Notes under the pieces: model-generated
What the model saw: only the letters and a program-made list of their open reading frames with translations
Databases searched by the model: none
Told to the model about the DNA's origin: nothing
Made by a program: the position numbers and the translations under genes
Assembly: GCA_002310095.1 (NCBI GenBank)
Contig: DBYH01000007.1
Coordinates: 25,291-89,290 of the forward strand
Reading direction: 5' to 3'
From: Firmicutes bacterium UBA1191
GTDB taxonomy: Bacteria > Bacillota > Clostridia > Peptostreptococcales > Anaerovoracaceae
DNA length: 64,000 nucleotides
In this document: one piece after another, positions 43,825 through 51,431 of the stretch
Layout of the letters: every line of letters begins with the position of its first letter
Numbering within the stretch: position 1 is the stretch's first letter

Positions 43825-45618
43825 TTACTTGTTTCTGAACGGACAGTGCACGTGAGCGCAGATGTTGCACTCGCGGTTGCACTTCGGACGTCCGTCCTCG
43901 CCGAGCTCTCCTATGCCGCAGGCTCTGACCATCTTTCGGTCCTTGAGAGCCGACTCTTCCATGATGCGTTCGCCCTCTTCTTTTGCCTTTGCGGCTTCGA
44001 TGGCCTCGGCTTCCTCTTCCGTGATGAGACCGTAGTCCAGTTTGTAGGCCGTCATGTCGTAGCCCTGCTCCTCGCACTCGAGGATGTGCTTGATCATCTC
44101 CTCGCGGGAAGCGTCCTTTTCGGCAAGCTCCGACGCAACATCAGCCAGAGCTGCCGGTCCGTCAAAATCGTTGGCGGAGCCATCTGCCGTCGCGCTCTGC
44201 TGCGCGGTGGTCTTGATGCCGTACTGGCCTTCTTCCGGTTTCACGAACTTGAATCCCAGTGATTTCTCCAGCAGCTTGATGGCCGCTTCCTTATGCTTGA
44301 CGCTGAGCACTCCCAGGGACGCCATGATGTAGTCGTTGTCGACCGCGATCTTCGCGTGGTGGGTCGGGAACAGTTTCAGTCCCGTCTGGTCATATGTGCA
44401 GATGCGACCCATGATCTCCTCCCTGTGCGGGAGCCTCGTCAGGGCGCCGCCTGTTCCGACTATGTACTTGACCGGTGTCAGGTCCTTGCCTTCGGCGACA
44501 GTGCTGCGTCCGCTCGGACCGTATATGTATCTGATCTGGCCGGCGTGACGGTCAACGGCTTTCATTACCGCCTCTTCCGTCAGAATCTCGACCATCTTGA
44601 TTTCGTCTTCATTTTTTGGAATAGCCCTGTAGGTCTCCAGTGTTTTGTCAGGATCAAATCCGGCTTCCGCGGCCTTCTCGCGGAACTCTTCTTCACCGAT
44701 GGATTCGATGACTTTCATCCTGTTGACGTAGACTCCCAGGTCTCCCTCTACAGTTCTCTTGGCCATAGGCTCCGGAGCCGTAAGGATTCTTGCCACGTTG
44801 TCCGATTCTCTGCAGACAGAGTGAACATCTGTGGTCGCTCCGCCGACGTCTATGACGACGACTTCACCGATGCACTCGTTCAGTAGCTTGGTGGCCTGCA
44901 TTACTGCGCCCGGCGTAGGAACGATCGGCCCGTCGACCATGTCGCGGACGTGCTCCATTCCCGGAGCGTTTGTGATGTGATCCTCAAAAGCGTCCTGGAT
45001 GATCTTCCTGCAAGGCTCGACGTTCATGTCGTCGATCTTCGGATAAACGTTTTCAACGTTGTAGAGTTTCTGGCCCGACTCCTCGTCAAAGATCAGTTCC
45101 ATCTCCTCCTGGTTCTCGATATTTCCGGCGTAGATGACCGGCGTTCTCAGACCGAGGCTGCGGATCTTCTCCGCGTTGTCGATGGCTGTATCCCTCTCGC
45201 CGTAGTCCACGCCGCCGGCAATGAGGATAAGGTTAGGGTTGATCTCCTTGATCCTGGCCAGATCCGTTCTTCTGAGTTTGCCTGCCGTTACGAAGTGGAT
45301 GATTCCGCCAGCACCGAGGGCAGCCTCCTTGGCCGCTCTGGCAGTCATGTCGTAGACCAGTCCGTGCACGGTCATCTTAAGACCGCCCGCCGCGGAAGAT
45401 GTGGCGAGCATCTCATCGTACTCGAGACTGTCTATGCCCTGCTTCGCGCAAAGGTCGTCGATGGCGCCCTGAAGTCCGACTCTCACGTCGCCTTCGAGCA
45501 CCGATGTCGGCGCCTGGCCCTGGGCCCAGAATTCCGGCTCGTCGGTGTCAATATTTCTGAATGCGTTTACTACGGTTGTCGTCGATCCGATCTCCGCAAC
45601 TAATACGTCAACTTTCAT
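43825..45618 (-). CDS. MutL/GlmL-like reactivating ATPase of the ornithine aminomutase
   Basis: 597 residues. The ASKHA-type ATPase core (VLVAEIGSTTTVVNAFRNI, LILIAGGVDYGERDTAIDNA, VVVIDVGGATTDVHSV, YIVGTGGALTRL) matches MutL/GlmL proteins that accompany glutamate mutase and are thought to reactivate B12 mutases. Here it is the last gene of the ornithine operon, after oraE, so it probably swaps inactivated cobalamin in OraE. It exceeds the roughly 460-residue family core by a charged helical stretch and a Cys-rich end (CNRECNICAHVHCPF plus an upstream Cys), which could bind Zn or Fe-S. The stop abuts a dispersed repeat. Confidence 0.87.
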   Translation of the reverse strand: MKVDVLVAEIGSTTTVVNAFRNIDTDEPEFWAQGQAPTSVLEGDVRVGLQGAIDDLCAKQGIDSLEYDEMLATSSAAGGLKMTVHGLVYDMTARAAKEAALGAGGIIHFVTAGKLRRTDLARIKEINPNLILIAGGVDYGERDTAIDNAEKIRSLGLRTPVIYAGNIENQEEMELIFDEESGQKLYNVENVYPKIDDMNVEPCRKIIQDAFEDHITNAPGMEHVRDMVDGPIVPTPGAVMQATKLLNECIGEVVVIDVGGATTDVHSVCRESDNVARILTAPEPMAKRTVEGDLGVYVNRMKVIESIGEEEFREKAAEAGFDPDKTLETYRAIPKNEDEIKMVEILTEEAVMKAVDRHAGQIRYIYGPSGRSTVAEGKDLTPVKYIVGTGGALTRLPHREEIMGRICTYDQTGLKLFPTHHAKIAVDNDYIMASLGVLSVKHKEAAIKLLEKSLGFKFVKPEEGQYGIKTTAQQSATADGSANDFDGPAALADVASELAEKDASREEMIKHILECEEQGYDMTAYKLDYGLITEEEAEAIEAAKAKEEGERIMEESALKDRKMVRACGIGELGEDGRPKCNRECNICAHVHCPFRNK

Positions 45619-45653
45619 CGTTGTTTATCCTTACATTATGCGTGAGGACGGAA

Positions 45654-45679
45654 CGGGAGCGTTCGACAGAACACTCCCG
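45654..45679 (-). promoter_or_regulatory. Intercistronic hairpin between oraE and the MutL-like gene
   Basis: On the reverse strand CGGGAGTGTTC and GAACGCTCCCG pair over 11 positions (one G-U) with a four-base loop. No T tract follows, so it is likelier to be an mRNA-stabilising or processing element than a terminator. Confidence 0.5.
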
Positions 45680-45702
45680 CAACGTCCATGATATTGATTT
45701 GA

Positions 45703-47943
45703 TTAAATAACTTCCTGAACTTCAGGCGGTTCCTCTCCACGTCTTCTCATTGCTTCTTCGCAGAGGAAGGTTGCAACGTCGATTCCGTGTGAGTCTCTTC
45801 CGAAGCCTTCATCGATGCCTGTCTCACGGGCTTCCTCAGGAATTACCTGAGTACCGCCGGCAGCGATGATGACCTTGTCACGGATACCCTTTTCGATTGC
45901 CAGCTCATTGATCCTCTTCATGTTCTTATAGTGAACATTGTCGTGCGAGATGATCGTCGAAGCCAGAATTGCGTTTGCGTTGAGCTCAACAGCAGCGTCT
46001 ACCAGCTTCTCTACCGGAACTGAAGTGCCCAGGTAATTGACCTTGACGCCCCACTTCTCGATTCCGCCGTGCTTGATGTTGATTATCTCACGCAGACCTA
46101 CAGAGTGCTCGTCGTTTCCGACTGTTCCGCAGACAACTACCATCGGATGCTCTTCGAACTCTTTGTAGAGTACAGCATCTGACTGGTGATGCGGCGGTGC
46201 AGGAATCTCGAGTGTTGAAGGATCGATGTCGAACGGTACCTTGCCCTTCATCTCGATTCTTGTTCCTTCTGCAGGATGAAGGACTTCCTTACTGATTACT
46301 ACAGGCTCATCGAGTCCAAGCTTGTGACCGATTTCGAGAGCAACAGCTTCCGCGGCTCTAGCGTGTGTTGGAATACACATGGTCAGCAGGATAATTCCGT
46401 CTCCGCACCATTCAACTTCCGGAATGATGGCTTCGCCGTTGTGGTACTTGGCTACCTTGTCGAGTCTTACGTTTACATTGTCTTCCTCATCGAGTTCGTC
46501 GATGTAAACGATCTTGCTTCTGTCTTCGAATGTGCATCCGCCGATCAGCGCTGCAGGATCCTCCGGATCTCCGCCGTACTGTTCAACATTGTTGTATCCG
46601 AAGTGAGCCGTTACAGGAGCCATGTAGTCGTCTTCTCTCTCAAAGATGAATCCATAGCCAACTCCGCCGTCCAGCTTACGTGCGATTCCGTCGCCGTTTC
46701 TCTCAGGATACTTTCCTGAGTCAACGAAGAATCCTTCTTCAACAGCCTTGAAGTATCCGCCTACTTCGACCATCTCTTCCATGAACAGAAGAGCTCTTTC
46801 CTTGATCTCTCTGGCGTTGTCCCTCAGCGGACCATCCTTCTTCAGCTCGACCATCTCCATGAGACCGTCCATGCCGATGAGTGTCTGCTTGGCGTTGTCG
46901 CAGGCTTCGATGTTGTAGATGTGCCAAGGAACGTTTCTTCCTTCGTCAGGAGTAATCGTTGACTGAATATCTACTGAAGTCAGCTTGGAGATGAACATGT
47001 CCAGAACGTGGGTTACTGTTGCTTCTCTTGCTGAGGAGCAGATGTACTTGGTGTTCTGCTGGCATCTCATCTTGTATCTTCCGCAGATGTCGCGGAGCGC
47101 GACTGCGTAAGGCAGGTCGTAGTACATGAGAGGTCCAGGTACAGCTGTAGGAGGTACTGTCGAGAGTGAGATCAGGTCAGGGCTGATGCCTACCTTCTCT
47201 GAGAATCTCGAGTTGATGGAGTGCTGAACGATGAGCTCAGGCATTACCTTCCATGCGTCTCTCGCTGTAGCGTTGGCGTTGTGCGCTCCGTCAATCTGAA
47301 GCATCTGGGCCCACGCCATGATCTTCTTGGACTCGCATGCGTCTACGAATGATCTGATTGCGTTGATGTCTCTGTACAGTACGTTGTACTGAGGGTCCTG
47401 GTGAGCGCCGTTGACGCCTTCTTCCGCGAACATTACCGCTACGTCAGGGCCGGCAACGCCGGATACGTAGGAGTGGTAGTTGATCGGACGGCCGACTTCA
47501 TCTTCGATGATGTCGCAGGCTTTTCTCTGCGCTCTTACCTGCTTACGGGTGATAGGAACACCGCCGATACCCTGCGGAGTACCTTCCATCAGTCCGTCGA
47601 TGTGGGACTGGCCCATGTGTCTGATTACCATGAGGTGGTCAGCGCCGTGCCATGCGCCCATTCTCATTCTTCTGATATCGTCCTCGAATCTTCCTGAAGC
47701 GATCTCAGTAGTGATTACAGGCATTGGCTGAGGGTCAGCGTCTTCAAAGTACTTTGCAGGAGGGAGTCCTACACTGTTCTTCAGAGGCTTTGAGCAGTCG
47801 TGGTACTCGAATGGCCCGAGCTTGCAGCCGGGATCCGGCTCTCTCCAGTGCCAGCCTCTTCTTCTAGGTTCATACTTATCAAGGTCCTTAAGGATTTCCC
47901 TGATGTTCAGTTTTTCGTTAGGTTCTAATTTGAAATCTGACAT
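45703..47943 (-). CDS. oraE: D-ornithine 4,5-aminomutase, large B12/PLP subunit
   Basis: 746 residues, the usual OraE length. The N-terminal part forms the PLP-interacting TIM barrel (MGAWHGADHLMVIRHMGQSH, IAGxPDVAVMFAEEGVNGAH-like region). The C-terminal Rossmann domain has the base-off cobalamin motif DxHxxG in GNDEHSVGLREI (about residues 609-620), followed by GTSVPVEKLVDAAV and IIAAGGTQVIPEEARE. With OraS it moves the terminal amino group of D-ornithine to C4, giving 2,4-diaminopentanoate by an adenosylcobalamin radical mechanism. It follows oraS by 11 bases. Confidence 0.96.
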   Translation of the reverse strand: MSDFKLEPNEKLNIREILKDLDKYEPRRRGWHWREPDPGCKLGPFEYHDCSKPLKNSVGLPPAKYFEDADPQPMPVITTEIASGRFEDDIRRMRMGAWHGADHLMVIRHMGQSHIDGLMEGTPQGIGGVPITRKQVRAQRKACDIIEDEVGRPINYHSYVSGVAGPDVAVMFAEEGVNGAHQDPQYNVLYRDINAIRSFVDACESKKIMAWAQMLQIDGAHNANATARDAWKVMPELIVQHSINSRFSEKVGISPDLISLSTVPPTAVPGPLMYYDLPYAVALRDICGRYKMRCQQNTKYICSSAREATVTHVLDMFISKLTSVDIQSTITPDEGRNVPWHIYNIEACDNAKQTLIGMDGLMEMVELKKDGPLRDNAREIKERALLFMEEMVEVGGYFKAVEEGFFVDSGKYPERNGDGIARKLDGGVGYGFIFEREDDYMAPVTAHFGYNNVEQYGGDPEDPAALIGGCTFEDRSKIVYIDELDEEDNVNVRLDKVAKYHNGEAIIPEVEWCGDGIILLTMCIPTHARAAEAVALEIGHKLGLDEPVVISKEVLHPAEGTRIEMKGKVPFDIDPSTLEIPAPPHHQSDAVLYKEFEEHPMVVVCGTVGNDEHSVGLREIINIKHGGIEKWGVKVNYLGTSVPVEKLVDAAVELNANAILASTIISHDNVHYKNMKRINELAIEKGIRDKVIIAAGGTQVIPEEARETGIDEGFGRDSHGIDVATFLCEEAMRRRGEEPPEVQEVI

Positions 47944-47954
47944 GCTGCACCTCC

Positions 47955-48308
47955 TTACTTGAAACTAGCGACTACTTCGTCCCAGTATTCACCGGCAACC
48001 AGCTTTTCAGCGGCTTCCTTTGCTGAGAGGTCGTGTGCTTTCATTACCTTGTAGACTACATGTCCTGCTCCGTGTCCCATGAGACCTCTGTCCATGCAGC
48101 CTTCAACTACCTTCTGCGTGTCAAGTGAGGAAACGCCCATTCTCAGAAGAACTGCTCTTTCTACTGAAGGAGTAGTGTTCTTTCTTCCGAGTTCGAGCAG
48201 AGGATCGACAACCTGGTCAACCAGTTCCCAGAATCTGTCGTACAGTTCCTCATCTGTCAGATTCGCGATATGCTTTCTGCGTTCTGCAAAATCGTCTTCT
48301 CTTCTCAT
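47955..48308 (-). CDS. oraS: D-ornithine 4,5-aminomutase, small subunit
   Basis: 117 residues matching OraS (DDFAERRKHIANLTDEELYD, FWELVDQVVDPLLELGRKNT, PSVERAVLLRMGVSSLDTQK). It assembles with OraE and is needed for an active mutase. The gene sits between ortB (25 bases) and oraE (11 bases). Strong purine-rich ribosome sites precede both mutase genes, consistent with high, balanced expression. Confidence 0.95.
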   Translation of the reverse strand: MRREDDFAERRKHIANLTDEELYDRFWELVDQVVDPLLELGRKNTTPSVERAVLLRMGVSSLDTQKVVEGCMDRGLMGHGAGHVVYKVMKAHDLSAKEAAEKLVAGEYWDEVVASFK

Positions 48309-48333
48309 CCTTTTTTTCCTTTCCTTTATGTCC

Positions 48334-49743
48334 TTACAGCAGTCCGTTTTCTTCCAGAGTCTTCTTAACGAAGTCTACGTCTGTCTTTGTCTCTTCCGCC
48401 AGGAACTCGAGGTCTGAATCTGTAGGCTTGACGCCTGCCTTCTTGACAGCCTTCTTGATGAGGGACTGTCTGAAGTGGTTGATGTCAGCTTCCTTATACT
48501 TGAAGAGTCTAGGGCTTGACGGAAGAACAACGCTCTTGCCCGGAACCTCGTCCTTAGGGTCGCCCAGTCTTACGTCGATGCCGTTTTCCTTGGCGAACCA
48601 GAGCTGAGGCTGTACGTGCTTGCCGGCGCCTGTGTACTCTGTTTCGGATACTACCAGGATCGCGTCTTCAGGCAGCTCCTGAGCAAGTGAGAATGCCGCG
48701 GCCAGTGAAGTCTGTCCCGCAGGTCCTCTCTCGATGCCTTCCAGCTGTGCCAGCATCTCGGTCATCTCCATGATCTCGCCCTGAGTGATCGTGACGTATC
48801 TGTCCATGTATCTCAGTGGACGGGCAGCTGATCTAGGAACGTCGCTGTGGTCAGGATCTGTTGCGTAAGGAACGCCGAATCCGGTATGGCCGGTCGTACA
48901 TGACTTCTTGTTGAAGTCGATGTCTGATGCCATTGAAAGTCCGGAGAGGTCGATGGATGCTCCGACGATCTCAGCGTCGCAGCCGGCCATTCTGACTCCG
49001 CGGGCTGTACCGGTGGTCATGCCGCCGCCTGCAGTTGTGCAGACTACCATGTCCGGATCCTTGCCCAGCTTTTCTCTGCACTGCATTACGATCTCATAAC
49101 CGAGCGTATCAACGCCGGCGATACCGAATGGTGAGTACAGGGATGCATTGAAGTAACCTGTGTCTTCCAGTATTGACAGGAAGGAGTAGAACAGCTCAGG
49201 TCCTACTGTCAGCTGAACTACTTCAGCTCCGAGAGCTTCGCACTTACGTGCCTTCTCAACGATTTCAGGCTGTCCTACGCCGTGTGAGTCGTAGCACTCC
49301 TGAACGATGATGCACTTGAGGCCCTGGATAGCGGCCTGTGAAGCAACAGCTGCGCCGTAGTTGCCGGAAGTCGCGGCCATAACGCCCTTGTATCCCAGCT
49401 TCTTCGCGTGGTAAACCGCGCAGGCGGCACGTCTGTCTTTGAATGATCCTGACGGATTGGCAGCCTCATCCTTGATGAAGATTCTGGCGCCGTATCCCGG
49501 CTTCGCGTACTTGCGGGCCAGCTTGGTCAGGTTTCTCGCCTCCAGCAGCGGAGTGTTGCCTACTCCGAACTGGCTCTGAATTCTGTTGACTTCTTCCAGA
49601 GTGTAGCCTGTTGAAGTCATAAGCTTGTCATAATCGAAAGCGATAGGTGAAGTTTCAAATTCCGCGTAGTCCAGTCCCAGAGCGTCCTTCTGGATATCGT
49701 TGGATCTTCCCATTACGGATGCATAGTCTTTAGCCAGCGTCAT
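48334..49743 (-). CDS. ortB: 2-amino-4-ketopentanoate thiolase, beta (PLP) subunit
   Basis: 469 residues of a fold-II PLP enzyme related to threonine synthase. The PLP lysine lies in NPSGSFKDRRAA (about residue 103), and the glycine-rich phosphate loop in TTAGGGMTTGTARG. With OrtA and CoA it cleaves 2-amino-4-ketopentanoate to alanine and acetyl-CoA, the energy-yielding step of ornithine oxidation. The start overlaps the ortA stop by one base (TAATG), implying coupled translation of the two subunits. Confidence 0.94.
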   Translation of the reverse strand: MTLAKDYASVMGRSNDIQKDALGLDYAEFETSPIAFDYDKLMTSTGYTLEEVNRIQSQFGVGNTPLLEARNLTKLARKYAKPGYGARIFIKDEAANPSGSFKDRRAACAVYHAKKLGYKGVMAATSGNYGAAVASQAAIQGLKCIIVQECYDSHGVGQPEIVEKARKCEALGAEVVQLTVGPELFYSFLSILEDTGYFNASLYSPFGIAGVDTLGYEIVMQCREKLGKDPDMVVCTTAGGGMTTGTARGVRMAGCDAEIVGASIDLSGLSMASDIDFNKKSCTTGHTGFGVPYATDPDHSDVPRSAARPLRYMDRYVTITQGEIMEMTEMLAQLEGIERGPAGQTSLAAAFSLAQELPEDAILVVSETEYTGAGKHVQPQLWFAKENGIDVRLGDPKDEVPGKSVVLPSSPRLFKYKEADINHFRQSLIKKAVKKAGVKPTDSDLEFLAEETKTDVDFVKKTLEENGLL

Positions 49744-50048
49744 TATCTTTCACCTCCTATCTCTCTCATTTCCTTTCTCAGTACCTTGTCAACTTCGATA
49801 AGCTCAGGAACGAACTTGCCGTAGCTGTGGTCATAGTAAGGAAAATCATCGATCAGAGTTCCTTTTTCAATTCTGCCGACAACGGTCTCTACTGTTACTT
49901 CGTCGCCTACTTCGGCGTCTTCAAGCAGAAAACCCTTTGTCCACTGTTCAAGGTCGCATGCCTTTGTATCTTCCGGAAGCTTAGCGGTTCTTTCCTCAGC
50001 TTTCAGAACGATGCTGTGGATGCGTACCCAATCGCCTTTCTTTGCCAT
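49743..50048 (-). CDS. ortA: 2-amino-4-ketopentanoate thiolase, alpha subunit
   Basis: 101 residues (KKGDWVRIHSIVLKAEERTA, GDEVTVETVVGRIEKGTLID) matching OrtA, the small non-PLP subunit of the thiolase. It overlaps ortB by one base and follows ord by about 80 bases. That gap contains a hairpin (GGCACG/CGTGCC arms at 50077-50105) without a T tract. Confidence 0.93.
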   Translation of the reverse strand: MAKKGDWVRIHSIVLKAEERTAKLPEDTKACDLEQWTKGFLLEDAEVGDEVTVETVVGRIEKGTLIDDFPYYDHSYGKFVPELIEVDKVLRKEMREIGGER

Positions 50049-50074
50049 TTTATTCTCCTATTCTTGATTAATAT

Positions 50075-50107
50075 GAGGCACGTCCTGCGTGTCGCGAGCC
50101 GTGCCCC
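50075..50107 (-). promoter_or_regulatory. Intercistronic hairpin between ord and ortA
   Basis: On the reverse strand GGGGCACG and CGTGCCTC pair, with an inner GCG/CGC stem. No terminator T run follows, so it may mark a processing or stability site. Confidence 0.4.
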
Positions 50108-50129
50108 ATTTTATAATCAGTAATCTATC

Positions 50130-51188
50130 TTATTTTACGATCTTCTTGGCAGGGTCGATTCTGTCTCTTACGTCACCCATCAGGCAGCGAGGAATAGGCA
50201 GGTCGATCATAGTCTTCAGACCAGGCTCAGCGTTGATGACCTGTGGGATCATGTTAGCGCACATTGCGATAGTTCCCAGTCCGCCTTCAACCTCAGGGCT
50301 GTTAACCATGTTAACTGCAGGAGTTCCTTCGAGGATTACATAGTCACCAGTCTGTACTCCAACCTGTTCAGGCTCGATCTGCTGTGGATGCTCCATTCTT
50401 ACCTTCATGCCGTTTGACAGAACAGCGTCAGCTTCCATTGCAACACCAGCGCATGATCCGGCAGCTGCGAATCCGTAAGGTGACTTTCTGTCAACGTCAG
50501 TTACGATAGGGTTCATGTCCTGTGAGAACTCTTCTACCTTGAGGCCAAGACCTTCAGCCATCATGCCAACTGATTCCGCGAATCCAACGTGGCCTGACAT
50601 TGTGCCGTTAGCTTTTCTTTCCTGGAACTCTTCTACTGAAACGCCGATGCCCTGCTCATGCATAACAACAGGTCCGAACGGTGACAGTGAGTTAACTCTT
50701 CTTGAAAGGATATGCTCAACGTTGATCATGCAGCCTGTCATAACCAGTACGAGCAGGTCCATGATGTGTCCAGGGTTGATGCCTGTTCCCAGAAGTGATA
50801 CGCCGTTTTCCTTAGCGATCTTGTCCAGCTCTTCAGCCAGCTCAGGGCTCTGAGCCTTCGGATAAGCCATCTCTTCAGCTGAAGTGATGCAGTTGATTCC
50901 CTGCTCCAGGATGAACTTCATTCTTGGGAAAGCTTCCTTTGTGAATGAGTCTGTGCAGAGGATTACGATGTCAGCAGCGCCCGGCTTGATGATATCTTCC
51001 GGTGCAGCGATGATTACGTCTTCTCTGTCACCCTTCTCAGTCTTAATGTACTCATACATTGAGTGACCCTGCTTGTGCTCTCTTCCGGCAACTCCTACGA
51101 TGTCAACGCCCTTCTTTGAAAGAAGCATGTCGGCTACGCCGCCGCCCATAGCGCCAAGACCCCAGATGATTACTTTTACGTTTTCCAT
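50130..51188 (-). CDS. ord: 2,4-diaminopentanoate dehydrogenase
   Basis: 352 residues from the ATG at 51188, preceded by AAGGAG; an ATG at 51206 in the same frame lacks a site. The N-terminal Rossmann motif VIIWGLGAMGGGVAD binds NAD(P). CTDSFTKEAFPRMKFILEQG, GTGINPGHIMDLLVLVMTG and LSPFGPVVMHEQGIGVSVEE match the Ord family, related to dihydrodipicolinate-reductase-like amino-acid dehydrogenases. It oxidatively deaminates 2,4-diaminopentanoate to 2-amino-4-ketopentanoate. It is the first gene after the sigma-54 promoter and defines the operon ord-ortA-ortB-oraS-oraE-mutL-like. Confidence 0.95.
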   Translation of the reverse strand: MENVKVIIWGLGAMGGGVADMLLSKKGVDIVGVAGREHKQGHSMYEYIKTEKGDREDVIIAAPEDIIKPGAADIVILCTDSFTKEAFPRMKFILEQGINCITSAEEMAYPKAQSPELAEELDKIAKENGVSLLGTGINPGHIMDLLVLVMTGCMINVEHILSRRVNSLSPFGPVVMHEQGIGVSVEEFQERKANGTMSGHVGFAESVGMMAEGLGLKVEEFSQDMNPIVTDVDRKSPYGFAAAGSCAGVAMEADAVLSNGMKVRMEHPQQIEPEQVGVQTGDYVILEGTPAVNMVNSPEVEGGLGTIAMCANMIPQVINAEPGLKTMIDLPIPRCLMGDVRDRIDPAKKIVK

Positions 51189-51250
51189 GTTTTTTCTCCT
51201 TTTCATCTCTTATTGAATAAGTAACGATTTTTTAGATGCCTCTATTATAA

Positions 51251-51266
51251 AGCAATCCCCGTGCCA
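51251..51266 (-). promoter_or_regulatory. Sigma-54 (-24/-12) promoter of the ornithine operon
   Basis: On the reverse strand TGGCACGGGGATTGCT matches the TGGCAC-N5-TTGCW consensus exactly, with GG at -24 and GC at -12. The predicted start is near 51240, about 50 bases before ord. The -24 element lies within an inverted repeat, CCCCGTG/CACGGGG (51257-51279). Confidence 0.93.
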
Positions 51267-51394
51267 ACTTGACACGGGGAAAAGTATTGTTTTTGTTCAC
51301 CCTGAAACCCTTGACAGTAAAGGCTTCCCGCCCTTTGCTATCGCCCTTTATCACGGTCAAGCGAAGCCTTCCGAAAGGGTTTCCGAGGCGTTTC

Positions 51395-51431
51395 GCAAAT
51401 ATATTTGCTTCTTATCCGCAAAAATATTTGC
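51395..51431. promoter_or_regulatory. Two palindromic candidate enhancer sites for the sigma-54 activator
   Basis: GCAAATATATTTGC (51395-51408) is a perfect palindrome. GCAAAAATATTTGC (51418-51431) differs from it at one base. Their centres are 23 bases apart, about two helical turns. They lie roughly 140-165 bp upstream of the -24/-12 promoter, a typical enhancer distance. The distal one touches the stop codon of the activator gene. A third copy is at 52902-52917. Confidence 0.82.
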
